This document shows positions 22,670-32,799 of a DNA stretch of 64,000 bases, piece by piece. Positions within the stretch are counted from its first letter, which is position 1, and the number at the start of each line of letters is the position of its first letter. Source of the stretch: Aldrovandia affinis (lineage: Eukaryota; Chordata; Actinopteri; Notacanthiformes; Halosauridae); NCBI GenBank assembly GCA_029706075.1, contig JAINUG010000004.1, positions 2,327,547 to 2,391,546 of the forward strand. The letters run 5' to 3'. Both the position numbers and the translations under genes were made by a program. The notes beneath the pieces are model-generated. The model searched no databases. It was not told where the DNA came from and saw only the letters and a list, made by a program, of their open reading frames with translations.

Positions 22670-23450
22670 GAGTGCGCTGGCACGAGGACAAGGTAATCTT
22701 TTAATGCATATCCGACAGAAAATGCTGGGTTGATTATAAAACAGACGTATTCACCAGACCTCGTATAATCACGCGAATCTCTATCTCTCTCTGGGTTCTG
22801 TAGTCAGACACTGGCCCAGTTCTTCAGACGGCTGTTGCGTGGCACATGATGCCAATATGCCCAAAATAATGTCAGCGCTGCGAGTTAATTCACTCTAGGA
22901 TTTTTTTTTTTTTTTGAGAAACGTGAAGTTGACACTCTGGCATGATAGGTAGGCTATGGAAGCTGTTCTGCCATTCAAACAAGAATAAAAATGTAGATCG
23001 AAAGGATGCGGCTCGATAAATGATTCTCAAAAACATGTTTTCAAATGAAAGCAAAAGTAATGGAATGCTTTGAAGAGTAAAAATATATACATCTATTGCC
23101 TGTAAATTCTCCCAGCATGCAGTGGATTAGCGGGAAAGGGGGGCGATTACCTGGCGGGCAAAGTGCTCGCTGAGTCGTGTTGAGTCAGCGCCGTGTTTTT
23201 ATTAAACTGCTCCTCCACTATCAGCCTCATGCTGCAAGAGCCCGTTATCACATGTACAACCAGCATTACACCAATATTACACTTTTTTTAATGGCAAAAT
23301 ATAATGTACAAACATATAGGCATTTTCCATATGCAATTATAACAAATGTACATTCTTGGAGCCAAGCGTTGCATACAACAAGAAACAAACAGAAAAGCAT
23401 ATATACACGGGTCTTCGAGGTTTAACAATGAATTGCGTTGTGTTGGAGGT
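22670..23450. other. No recognised gene
   Basis: Contains a poly-T at 22902-22915. No exon or repeat recognised before the LTR begins. Confidence 0.4.
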
Positions 23451-23452
23451 AT

Positions 23453-25254
23453 TGTGAGGTATGGGATAAGGACCCAGACGCAGATCAGGATTTAGGCAAA
23501 AAGGATCGTTAATTCAGGCAGGGGTCAAAACCAGAAGTCAGAGTAGCGAAGGTACAAAATCCAAATCCAAAGAGTAGTCAACAAACAATCCAAAAGTCAA
23601 AACCAAGAAATCAGAAAAGGCAAACAAACAGAATCGGCAGGCAAACGCGAAGTGAAAACAGAAGGGGTGTCTCGGGAAAATGCTACAGACTCTGGCTAAC
23701 AATCAATCGGCACAGGGAATGAAGATCAACGTTCTGACAAGGACTGAACATAAACACGGAACTTAAATAGAAGCAGGGAAGGGAAACACAATAGGAATCA
23801 GGTGTGACTGGGAGGAGAGAGAGGTAGGAACACAGGTGTAAACATTGGGAATCGTTAATCTAATAACGAGGGGAAACGCAAGACACGGACTGGGAAACAT
23901 ACAAACATATAGACAATAAACGACCTGGGAGATCAGGCAGACACGTGCATAGTTAAAGAGGAGGAACGCAAAGAGAGAAGCTGCGTGCGAATGAAAGGGA
24001 AAGTGAAAAGCTAACAGGGATACGATAATGAGAGAGAATGACAGCGATAGTCAGAAGCGTGAGATAATTAGTGATTAGTAGTGTTAGTAACTTAATCTAA
24101 ATCCCTAACGTTAGTAGATTAGTACTATATACATCTAACTCAGGGTTTCTCAAACTTTTTTACACCATGACCCCATTTCATGGGTGGGAAAAAATCGCGA
24201 CCCCATACATAAATGATAGTGCAATTACAACGCTGAAAAACTTTAGTCCATAAACATATGTTGGTGGTCTATTTCCAAAATAGTAGCAAATGCATTCACA
24301 GGCTATATCTTTATGAAAAACTGCTTAGCCTACTTAATGGGATAGATGTGCTTGGAATGTTGAACACAGTTCGTCGATGCGTGGCTGCGCTGGGCTGAGA
24401 AAGAGGCGGAGATCCCCTTCAACTCTCAGACGCGATCTATATTTATTTTTAATTAAAGTCAATGCCGAAAACTTTTTGAAATCTAGCGGCTTTGCTTGTA
24501 ATGCGCTGTGTTTAGTTTGCAAGTGGCGTTGCATTTTACATGCTTAAAGCTCTCGTTAGCTAGAACTTCCCCACACACGACACATTGTGGTCTTGGGTCC
24601 TCCTCATGTCCTGTCCATGTAAAGCCATAGGTGAGGAATTTCGGGTCATAACTTATTTTATTCCTTTTTGTTTTATTTGTATTTTTGTAATTTTCTGCTG
24701 GTCTTTTGCTAGAATTTGACTCACCTCCAGCACCACTCCTGACAACAAACTTGTCCATTTTCGTGACTGCTGTATTGGCGCTCTACACATGCAATGGGGT
24801 AGTGCATTAACGTTAAACGCATGCGTTGGATTAAACTCATGCATGTCGGTAGATTAAAAATAATCGGTCAGAAAATACAGATTTTACGAAAATACAGGCA
24901 ATTTGTTTTTCATAAAAAAAATGTAAAGAAATGCTTATGGTTAAATCTTTTTTTTTTTTTTTTTTTACATTCGCGACCCATAGTTTGAGAACCGCTGATC
25001 TAACTAATATATACAAAGTGCAATCTAGAAAGGAAGAAGGAAGAAAACGAGATAATAAGCGAAGGCGGAGAAAACCCGAAATGTAGAACTTCCCGAAGTG
25101 CATGACAAGACAAGGAGTGGATCTCGAAATAAACGGAACAAGGACAGACAGGGACCAGAACGTGACAGAACGATGAAAATGCAATACTGAATAAATAATG
25201 AAGAATAATAAACAAAGTACAAAAACCAACAGAACAAATACTCAGAACATAACA
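23453..25254 (-). repeat. 3' LTR of the Gypsy element, enlarged by a hAT insertion
   Basis: It starts TGTGAGG and ends ACATAACA, the TG...CA form of LTRs. Without the 857-bp hAT and its duplication it is about 937 bp. It matches the right LTR closely from GTGTAAACATTGGGAATCG to ACTCAGAACATAACA. The left copy carries about 80 bp near 23760-23840 that the right copy lacks. Confidence 0.9.
24141..24997 (-). mobile_element. hAT element inside the LTR, with BED-finger remnant
   Basis: The termini CAGGGTTTCTCAAAC and GTTTGAGAACCGCTG form imperfect inverted repeats. The 8-bp duplication ATCTAACT lies at 24133-24140 and 24998-25005. On the minus strand (24758-24334) it encodes an N-terminal BED-type zinc-finger segment: FTWTGHEEDPRPQCVVCGEV, then QRHLQTKHSALQAKPLDFKK after a frameshift. 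The rest of the transposase is absent. It resembles the ZBED5-like hAT group. Confidence 0.9.
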
Positions 25255-25329
25255 GTACCCCTAAGGAACGCCTCTTGGCGTTATAACAGGAGGCACACTA
25301 AAACAGATAAGCCAGTCCAGGATGCTAGG

Positions 25330-25447
25330 GGAAGCCAGGCAGACAAGGGGCAAAGCACGTGGCGGGATCTCAGACAGGCAAGGGGCAAAACACGGGACAG
25401 GATCTCAGACAGGCAAGGGGCAAAACACGGGACAGGATCTCAGACAG
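25330..25447. repeat. 35-bp tandem repeat in the Gypsy 3' untranslated region
   Basis: About three copies of a unit with GGCAAGGGGCAAAACACGGG and ACAGGATCTCAGACA, between the end of the chromodomain frame and the 3' LTR. Confidence 0.85.
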
Positions 25448-26054
25448 GTTTAACCAAATGAAAGTCCTTTATCAAAGCCTTATCCAGGACAAAGTGGGAG
25501 GGGATCCAGCTTCTTTCCTTGGGACCGTAGCCCTCCCAATCCACGAGGTATTGGAAACCACGGCCCCGGCAACGAAGGTCCAACAGCTTGCTGACAGTAT
25601 AAGCCTCACCCCACTCAATAAGACGGGGGGGTGGGGGTGGCTCGGGGGCGGGACACAAAGGGTGGGTTACAAGGGGTTTGAGGTGGGAAACATGGAAAGT
25701 GGGGTGAATACGTCTCATGGTGTGAGGTAATCTTAATCTAACTGCAGTGGGGCTGATGATCTTAATAATGGGAAAAGGTCCAATAAAACGGGGTGCGAGC
25801 TTACGATGGTCCATCTTTAGGGGAATGTCTCTGGTGGTCAACCAGACCCGCTGCCTAATATGGTACCGGGGAGCCTTGGAGCGTCCTTTGTCCGCAGTCT
25901 CCTTCATACGGGCACTGGCTCGGAGAAGGTTGCGGCGTGTGAGGTTCCAGGTGCGGAGACATCGACGGACGAAGAGCTGAGCAGAGGGGACTCCCACTGG
26001 GACTCCCACTCCTCCTGGCTGGGAAACAAAGGTGGTTGGTAACCCAGGGAGCAT
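25440..26054 (-). pseudogene. Gypsy integrase C-terminus and chromodomain
   Basis: The 204-residue minus frame begins within the integrase tail. It contains the GPFPIIKIISPTAVRLRLP region and RIHPTFHVSHLKP. It ends in a chromodomain with RGRGFQYLVDWEGYGPKERS and WIPSHFVLD. The aromatic residues expected to bind a methyl-lysine are partly visible (Y at the start, W in the centre). It is one frame away from the integrase core; the shift lies at about 25950-26050. Confidence 0.9.
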
Positions 26055-27085
26055 TCAAAAGGGGACATTTGGGATGAGGAAGAGGTTTGGGAGTTGATGG
26101 CATACTCTGCCCAGGGAAGTTGTTGGCTCCATGAGGAGGGGTTTTGAGAACACAGACAGCGCAGGACCGTCTCAATGACCTGATTAGCCCGCTCTGTCTG
26201 GCCATTAGATTGGGGATGAAAACCTGAAGAAAGACTAACGGAAGAACCAATAAGTAAACAAAAAGCCTTCCAAAACTTGGAGATAAACTGGGGACCTCTG
26301 TCGGAAACAATATTATTAGGGATACCATGTAACCGAAAAATGTTTTGGATAATGAGTGTGGCTGTCTCCTTAGCAAAGGGAAGTTTGGGTAAAGGAATAA
26401 AATGCACAGCCTTAGAAAAACGATCAATAACAGTCAGAATGGTGGTGTTGTTGTTGGAGGGGGCCAAACCAGTGATAAAGTCAAGGGCTATGTGGGGCCA
26501 AAGGCGGTGAGGGATGGGTAGGGGCTGTAATAAACCAGAGGGATGCTGATGAGGGGTCTTGTTCTGGGCGCAGACAGAGCAGGCGGAGACAAAATCCTTG
26601 ATGTCTTGGGACATGGCTGGCCACCAGAAACGTCTCTGAATAAACGTGATGGTTCTCCTAATACCCGGGTGACAGGAAAGTAGAGAAGAATGACCCCACT
26701 GCAGAACACGAGAACGAACAGACTTGGGAACATATAGACAATTAGTGGGACAGCGACTGGGGCCAACCTCCCCTTTCAGAGCAGAGCGAACCGTAGTTTC
26801 AATGTCCAGTTGAAGGGAGTTGATACAGCATTGTTGAGAAAGAATGGTGTCAGGATCAGGAGAACTGGAGGGGGGTTCGAATCGCCGGGAGAGGGCATCA
26901 GGTTTAGTGTTCTTGGAGCCGGGGCGATAAGACAGGGTAAAATTAAATCTAGCAAAAAACAGGGACCAACGGGCCTGACGGGAATTAAGTCTCTTGGCGG
27001 TTTGTAGGTACTCCAAATTCTTATGGTCTGTCCAAACCAGGAAAGGCACTTGGGCACCTTCCAGCCAATGCCTCCACTCCTCCAA
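25904..27085 (-). pseudogene. Gypsy RNase H end and integrase core
   Basis: The 393-residue minus frame opens in RNase H ([14 protein letters not shown], then [16 protein letters not shown]). It continues with the integrase zinc region (H..H..C..C around SCHPGIRR and [10 protein letters not shown]) and a DDE core whose acidic residues are all present: [17 protein letters not shown] and NGQTERANQ. Integrase is the best kept part of the element. The frame runs into a stop after the shift toward the chromodomain. Confidence 0.95.
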
Positions 27086-27330
27086 GGCAAGCTTAATGGC
27101 AAGTAGCTCCCGATTGCCAATGTCATAATTCTGTTCCGTGGGGCTGAGCCGGTGGGAATAAAAGGCGCATGGGTGTACCTTATTATCCTTCCGGAGACCG
27201 TTGAGAGAATGGCCCCCACTCCGATATTGGATGCATCAACCTCCACGATAAATTGAGCAGAGGTGTCCGGATGAATGAGGATAGGATCAGAAGTGAAGTG
27301 CTGCTTGAGAGCGTGGAAGGCTTCTTCTGC
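27085..27330 (-). pseudogene. Gypsy RNase H N-terminal part, frameshifted
   Basis: The minus frame at 27246 downward carries [15 protein letters not shown]-like RNase H sequence ([15 protein letters not shown] here). It then shifts frame near 27175 before the segment that leads into the next frame at 27085. A stop at about 27330 separates it from the RT tail. Confidence 0.8.
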
Positions 27331-27588
27331 TCAGGGATTCCAATCAAAACGAACCTTGATCGAAGTGAGGGCTGTGAGGGGTGCTGCCAGGGTGCTGTAA
27401 TTCCTGATGAATCTTCTGTAGAAGTTAGCGAATCCCAAGAACCGTTGTAACTCCTTGCGACTCACCGGCCGGGGCCAGTCCAGAACGGCCTTGATCTTCT
27501 GAGGATCCATCTGGAGGCTCCCGGCCGAGATGATATAGCCCAGGAAGGTGGTAGTCTGGCAGTGGAACTCACATTTCTCGGGTTTCAC
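27331..27588 (-). pseudogene. Gypsy reverse transcriptase, thumb/connection part
   Basis: The 85-residue frame starts [20 protein letters not shown] and continues [33 protein letters not shown] and LTALT, characteristic of Ty3/Gypsy RT after the catalytic loop. It ends at a stop codon (27330). Confidence 0.9.
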
Positions 27589-27589
27589 A

Positions 27590-28080
27590 AACAGTCTGTT
27601 CTCCAGGAGACGCTGAAGAACACTGCGAACGTGAATAACATGATCCTCAAGGTTCTCAGAAAAAATCTAAATGTCAGCTAAATAAACAAAAATAAACACA
27701 AACTGATTTAAGTCGCTCTGGATAAGAGCGTCTGCTAAATGCTTAAAATGTAAATGTAAATGTATTTATAAAGTCCCTTAAAACATAATTAACCAGGGCT
27801 TGGAACACTGCTGGGCGTTGGTCAAGTCCAACTTGGTGAAACTCGTGATACTCCCAGTGGTCCGTAGGAGAGGGTAGCGATTAAAAGCAGTTTTCCACTA
27901 AGTCCCCCTCACGAATGCGCACCAAGTGGTAGGCGTTGCACAGGTCCAACTTGGTGAAAATCGTGGCTCCTTGCAGCTGTTCAAAGGCTGAGGTCATGAG
28001 GGGGAGAGGGTAGCGAGGGGGGGGTAGTACCAGACAGGAGTTCGATGGCGCAATCATAGGGACGGTGGGGGGGCAGACAG
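27590..28080 (-). pseudogene. Gypsy reverse transcriptase palm, heavily damaged
   Basis: The segment [20 protein letters not shown], with the first catalytic Asp, is present near 27960. A preceding stretch of the fingers/palm is missing near 28020, so an internal deletion is inferred from the usual family length. Near 27670 the catalytic loop reads Tyr-Leu-Ala-Asp, followed shortly by a stop, so one of the two essential Asp is replaced. A LINE tail interrupts it at about 27707-27766. Not functional. Confidence 0.8.
27707..27766 (+). repeat. L2-type LINE tail inserted in the RT region
   Basis: AGTCGCTCTGGATAAGAGCG, then TCTGCTAAATGCTTAAAATG and ATGTAAATGTAAATGTA. The same 3' end belongs to the LINE at 20334-20807. 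Only about 60 bp were inserted. Confidence 0.8.
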
Positions 28081-29384
28081 GTGGCTCAGGATTTGCAGAA
28101 GACCTCCTTGAGGTCCAGGTACTCGGAAGGAATAGCAGACAGATCAGCAAGTTTCTCGGGAGAACGGGAACTCGGGATGGAAGAGTGGGCCTGATGCAGG
28201 CAGTGAGACGAACAGTGTGGGCTCCAACCCACAATCCTGTGACTGTTCCACTCCACGGAGGGGTTATGGCGCATTAGCCAGGGATGGCCCAGAACAATGG
28301 GAGCATGGGGAGAGTCAATAATGTGGAAGCTTATTCTCTCCTGATGGTTGCTGGAGATGCGCAAAGTCAGAGGGGAACTGATCTGGGTAATCTGGGCCAG
28401 TCTTTGCCCATTGAGTGAGTTCGCTATAAGAGGGCGTGACAGGCTGGAAACCAGAATCCCCCACTTAGCGACCACACCAGCATCGATAAAGCTCTCCTCA
28501 GCTCCTGAGTCGATGAGAGCAGTGGTCTCTCGCTTTTCACCCTCCCACTCAATAGTAACCGGCAAGCAGGTCCGTTGTTTGGAGGAGCGTTCAATCGGAA
28601 TGACACCCACTAGTGCTCCTCTCTTAACTAGTGGGCGTTTGGCCTTTAACGGACAGTTGGGGATGAAGTGCCCTGACTCCCCGCAGTAAAGGCAGGACCT
28701 CGTAGCCATCCTGCGGTCACGCTCCTGACGGGAAAGACGAGCCCAATCCAGCTGCATGGGTTCAGGGTCCGGGATAGATGAAGGAACTGCTCTGGGATGG
28801 CAGTGGACTCTGGCAGGCGGCCTGAACCCGGCCGTCTCAGGCCCAGGAACAACCCCAGAGCTACGAAAATGGCGGCGCTCCTGAAGCCTGGAGTCAACTC
28901 GGATGGCCAGGCTGACGAGGGCGTCGAAAGACTCAGGTAGGTCACGGGTCAGGATCTCGTCCTTGAGATGTTCGGATAGCCCAAAGATAAACGCGTCATA
29001 CAACGCTTTCCTTCCCCAGCCACAGGAGTTAGCCAAGGTCTGGAAGTGGATGGCGTAGTCCGAGACCGACCTTCCCTCCTGGCGTAGGTAGAGAATCTCC
29101 CGGGCAGCTTCGTGACCATGTTTAGACCGATCGAAGACCCTCTTAATCTCCTCGGAAAACAAGCCAAACTCCTGGCAGTAGGGAAAGGACCCCTCCCACG
29201 CAGTGGTAGCCCAGGTCTTGGCACGACCGGTCAGTTGAGTGATGACGTAGGCAACCCTGGAGATCTCGCTGGGGAACGTAGATGGCTGCAGTCGGAAAAT
29301 AAGCTGGCACTGAGTCAGGAACGCACGACAACCGCCCGGTTCACCTGCGTACCTCTCCGGAGGGGGCAGATGGGGTTCGTGCAC
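28081..29384 (-). pseudogene. Gypsy gag (main part) with zinc knuckle, and protease
   Basis: A 432-residue minus frame. The retrotransposon gag domain (region LTQCQLIFRLQPSTFPS to FDRSKHGHEAAREILYLRQ) is followed by a CCHC zinc knuckle, CLYCGESGHFIPNC, at about residue 233. Next comes the aspartic protease active site LIDSGAEESFID with its DSG, then the lead into RT. It ends at 28086 in a stop where related elements continue. The change is consistent with a CGA to TGA transition, but that is inference. Confidence 0.9.
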
Positions 29385-29607
29385 CGGCGCAGAGGGAAAC
29401 CCGGGTTGAGGTGAGGCAGCGACCTGCTGAGGTGCGGGGTTAGGAGTCGGAGCTCGCAGCTCGCAGCATCAGGGTAAGTTTCGCCAAACTGGAGGTGAGG
29501 GTCTGCAGATGGTGGGTGACCGTCTCCAGATGGTTCTGATGCCGTCCGAGCATGGCACCTTGCTGCTCGAGAGCAAAGCGAATCTGGTCTGGATCTGCTG
29601 GGTCCAT
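29385..29607 (-). pseudogene. Gypsy gag N-terminus, frameshifted
   Basis: An ATG at 29607-29605 (minus) opens MDPADPDQIRFALEQQGAML, a start typical of fish Gypsy gag. A 7-bp tandem duplication (AGCTCGC twice, about 29451-29464) moves this frame out of register with the main gag frame and leads to a stop near 29440. The start lies only about 15 bp from the LTR edge. Confidence 0.75.
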
Positions 29608-29623
29608 CTTGGTCAGAACGTCC

Positions 29624-30510
29624 TGTGACGATCAGGATAAGGACCCAGACGCAGATCAGGATATTGGCAAAAGAGTAGTTTATTAGGAAGCAGGGGTCAA
29701 AACCGGGAATAAGATAAGGCGAAGGTACAAAATCACAAGGCAAAAGGAAGGTCACGAAAACAGTAAAAAGGGTCTAAACAGGCAGGCAGAAAGGCAAACA
29801 AACAGAATCGGTAGGCAGGCTCGGAGTAGTAAGCGAAGGGATGTCTCGGGAAATACAATAAACACTGGCTTTAGAATAATAGGCTCAGGGAATAAGGATC
29901 AACGTTCTGACGGGGAAGGAACATCAACACGGAACAGATATACAAAACGGAAGGTGTAAACATTGGGAATCGTTAATCTAATAACGAGGGGAAACGCAAG
30001 ACACGGACTGGGAAACATACAAACATATAGACAATAAACGACCTGGGAGATCAGGCAGACACGTGCATAGTTAAAGGGGAGGAACGCAAAGAGAGAAGCT
30101 GCGTGCGAATGAAAGGGAAAGTGAAAAGCTAACAGGGATACGATAATGAGAGAGAATGACAGCGATAGTCAGAAGCGTGAGATAATTAGTGATTAGTAGT
30201 GTTAGTAACTTAATCTAAATCCCTAACGTTAGTAGATTAGTTGGTTAGTACTATATACATCTAACTAATATATACAAAGTGCAATCTAGAAAGTAAGAAG
30301 GAAGAAAACGAGATAATAAGCGAAGATGGAGAAAACCCGAAATGTAGAACTTCCCGAAGTGCATGACAAGACAAGGATCTCTAAATAAACGGAACAAAGA
30401 CAGACAGGGACCAGAACGTGACAGAACGATGAAAATGCAATACTGAATAAAGAATGAAGAATAATAAACAAAGTACAAAAACCAACAGAACAAATACTCA
30501 GAACATAACA
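29624..30510 (-). repeat. 5' LTR of the Gypsy element
   Basis: 887 bp, TGTGACG...CATAACA, matching the left LTR over nearly its whole length. A small TTGG-containing insertion near 30241-30245 and an internal deletion distinguish it from the left copy. Promoter and poly(A) functions were not mapped. Confidence 0.9.
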
Positions 30511-30594
30511 TAAACGCATTACTATTATTATGTATATAACATTTTTGGGGCAAAGTAGTACCGTTAACGTCGCACAAACAAAATCATGCCGCAT

Positions 30595-30964
30595 ACGGTG
30601 TTCGGTTTGTTTTTGCACTTTGTTTATTTATCTTTCTTCAGTCATGTTTCATTCTCGTTCTGTCATGCACTTCGGGAAATTCTATGTTTGGTTTTCCGTC
30701 TTCGTTTCTAATCTCGTTTTACTTCCTTCTTACTTTCTAATTACACTTTGTATATATTAGTTAGATGTATATAGTACTAACCAACTAATCTACTAACATT
30801 AGGGATTTAGATTAAGTTACTAACACTACTAATCACTAATTATTTCACTCTTCTAACTATCGCTGTCATTCTCTCTCGTCTCTATCGCTGTCATTCTCTC
30901 TCATGAAACATGACTGAAGAAAGATAAATAAACAAAGTGCAAAAACAAACCGAACAGACACCGT
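30595..30964. repeat. Foldback with LTR-related core
   Basis: The arms at 30595-30652 and 30903-30964 are inverted copies (GGTTTGTTTTTGCACTTTG and TTATCTTTCTTCAGTCATG on the left). The core contains inverted LTR-like sequence, such as GTCATGCACTTCGGGAAATT and TAACACTACTAATCACTAAT. It is thus a rearranged, oppositely oriented piece of the same LTR family next to the Gypsy 5' LTR. Confidence 0.8.
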
Positions 30965-31140
30965 TGCCGTTGCATCGCAGATAGATAACTCGTGTATCCA
31001 GAATAAATGCCTTTACTGAAGAAACAAACCGGGTGCTACAGCTGCGACACACATAAAAAAGCATCAATAATAATAACCTCATAAAATTGCAATATTATTT
31101 AGGAAAATAGCAACATTTTACTCACCAAAAATCCGTATTA
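30965..31140. other. Short stretch without recognised feature
   Basis: AT-rich. Possibly the untranslated end of the hAT remnant that follows. Confidence 0.35.
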
Positions 31141-31329
31141 TTTGTACACAAAATCCATCCTCCTTTCTTTCCTCAAAAAGAGTTCAATTACTCTGTCGTA
31201 CAGATTATCCGTGTGTTTCAGTTCCATCAAGAAGTCCTTTTCTATCGCCATCGAATGCTGAAAGTCGAGCCTGCCCTGTCGTATTTCTGGCATAATTTTT
31301 AATTCGCTTTAGGGCTGAAAATGTCCGCT
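31141..31329 (-). pseudogene. hAT transposase C-terminal fossil (ZMYM1-like group)
   Basis: The minus-strand translation gives ERTFSALKRIKNYARNTTGQ, followed after a one-base shift by AIEKDFLMELKHTDNLYDRV and IELFLRKERRMDF. This is the hATC dimerisation region of the hAT transposases related to ZMYM1-like proteins. It is a single frame-shifted fragment, and the rest of the transposase is missing. Confidence 0.75.
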
Positions 31330-31336
31330 CAAATGT

Positions 31337-31854
31337 CTGAATCACAGACTGATGTTAATTATATTTTGTCCATGAATACTTATTAAATAATTCCAAATGG
31401 TCTGTTCGCTTCCTTTCATAGCTGTTCCCCTGGTTGCGCTGCATCCAGACGTGTATTTTCATATTAAAGCATTTAACCAATCACATTACATCATAGTCAG
31501 ACACTCTCTGACTATCCAATCAAAGGGTGTGAATACGCTGACGTTACCTAGGCCTTCTAGAAGGCCTTCGTGTCCCCAACTCAAAATCTGATTGGTTGAA
31601 GCAACAGTTTGATCAACACTTATTTTATGCTACAGGGCCTGCAGAACTGATTTTGAAGGCCTCCAGGCAGATTTCTTTGACCCTGGCAACAAATGATGGC
31701 TGAAATGTGATTGGTTAAATGCTTTAATATAAAAATACACGTCTGGATGCAGCGCAACCAGGGGAACAGCTATGAAAGGAAGCGAACAGACCATTTGGAA
31801 TTATTTAATAAGTATTCATGGCCAAAATATAATTAACATCAGTCTGTGATTCAG
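31337..31854. mobile_element. Large inverted-repeat element, 150-bp arms
   Basis: The arms 31337-31485 and 31705-31854 are nearly perfect inverse copies; the outer ends are CTGAATCACAGACTGATG and CATCAGTCTGTGATTCAG. The spacer is about 220 bp and contains AGGCCTTCTAGAAGGCCTT, a perfect short palindrome at 31550-31568. It directly adjoins the hAT C-terminal fossil, so it may be a rearranged end of that element. Confidence 0.85.
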
Positions 31855-32160
31855 ATATTTTTTAGACCAGCAGAGAAGGCCTTGAAGGCCCTGACGGCCC
31901 ACCACTGCCTAAACCTAACCTTTACCCGAACCGTCAGTTACGATGATCAATTTCGCGCATTTACTTAGCTTCTTCTGGCGTAGTTCGCTTCTTCTGGCCT
32001 CTGTCACGTGCCTTCATTCGAACTCTCCACTCCACTCGTTCATCTGCTAATTAATCAAAATGGTGGAATTAAGTCCGTATTTTTGATGTATATCGAAAAG
32101 CTGGTACATGCCTTTTTAATGGCTAGGTTGGACTAGACTCTTCATTGCAGTGAATTCAAC
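31855..32160. other. No recognised gene
   Basis: Unique-looking sequence with two short TTCTTCTGGC repeats at 31971-31998. Confidence 0.4.
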
Positions 32161-32164
32161 TAGT

Positions 32165-32795
32165 GTAGAATGCAGCAGCTAGAGTGCTTACTAACACACG
32201 CCGCAGCAGAGCACATCACTCCTGTCCTTAGGACATTGCATTGGCTCCCTGTTAAATTTAGGGTTGCATTTAAGGTGTTGCTTACTACTTATAGAGCACT
32301 TCATGGCTTTGGACCTTCATACTTGCAGGACCTGATTGAACCTTATGTTCCCAGCCACAATCTGCGCTCAGCAAATGCTGATATCTTGGTGATACCTCAC
32401 AGTCGTTTAAAAACAGTTGGAGGAAGAGCTTTTAGTTGTTCTGCACCTCCTCTCTGGAACTCAATTAGGTGCAGCTACAGTCAGCTCTTTTAAATCGGGT
32501 CTTAAGATATATTTGTTCTCGTGTGCCTATTCCTCCTAGTTTGTATTTTTAGCTGATTCTGATTTTAAATTTAAGTTTAAAATCTCATGTAAAGCGCTTG
32601 GAGTGACTTACCTGTTCTCATGTGTCGATTCTTCCTAGTTTGGATTTAGCTGATTCAGATTTATTTATTTTAATTTGATTAACTTTATAATTTTATTGAC
32701 TTATTTAATTGTTTTTTAATTTGTATTTTTCTCTTTGTAAAGCGCCCTGGGGTTTTCGCAAGAAGAGCGCTATATAAGAGATTTTTGTATTGTAG
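32165..32795 (+). pseudogene. 3' end of a non-LTR retrotransposon (LINE)
   Basis: A frame at 32170-32493 gives HITPVLRTLHWLPVKFRVAF, VLLTTYRALHGFGPSYLQDL, SHNLRSANADILVIP and GGRAFSCSAPPLWNS, the C-terminal region of fish LINE ORF2. Its tail has AAAGCGCTTGGAGTGAC and AAAGCGCCCTGGGGTTTTCG, unlike the L2-type tail at 20750. 5'-truncated and ended by early stops. Confidence 0.75.
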
Positions 32796-32799
32796 CCTA

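Larger units (their letters stand above)
23453..30510 (-). mobile_element. Gypsy/Ty3 chromodomain LTR retrotransposon, inactive
   Basis: A complete element about 7 kb long, read right to left: 5' LTR (29624-30510), gag, protease, reverse transcriptase, RNase H, integrase, chromodomain, 3' LTR (23453-25254). The chromodomain at the integrase end places it with chromoviruses, the fish Gypsy type that lacks an envelope gene; I see no envelope. It is broken by a gag frameshift, several stops, an RT deletion, loss of the RT catalytic tetrad, a LINE-tail insertion and frameshifts before and after integrase. No clear target-site duplication was found at the outer edges (GGTAT against TAAAC). Confidence 0.95.

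Noticed and set aside
25440-29607. Infectious endogenous retrovirus
   Set aside because: There is a chromodomain at the integrase end and no envelope gene; this is a Ty3/Gypsy chromovirus-type retrotransposon.
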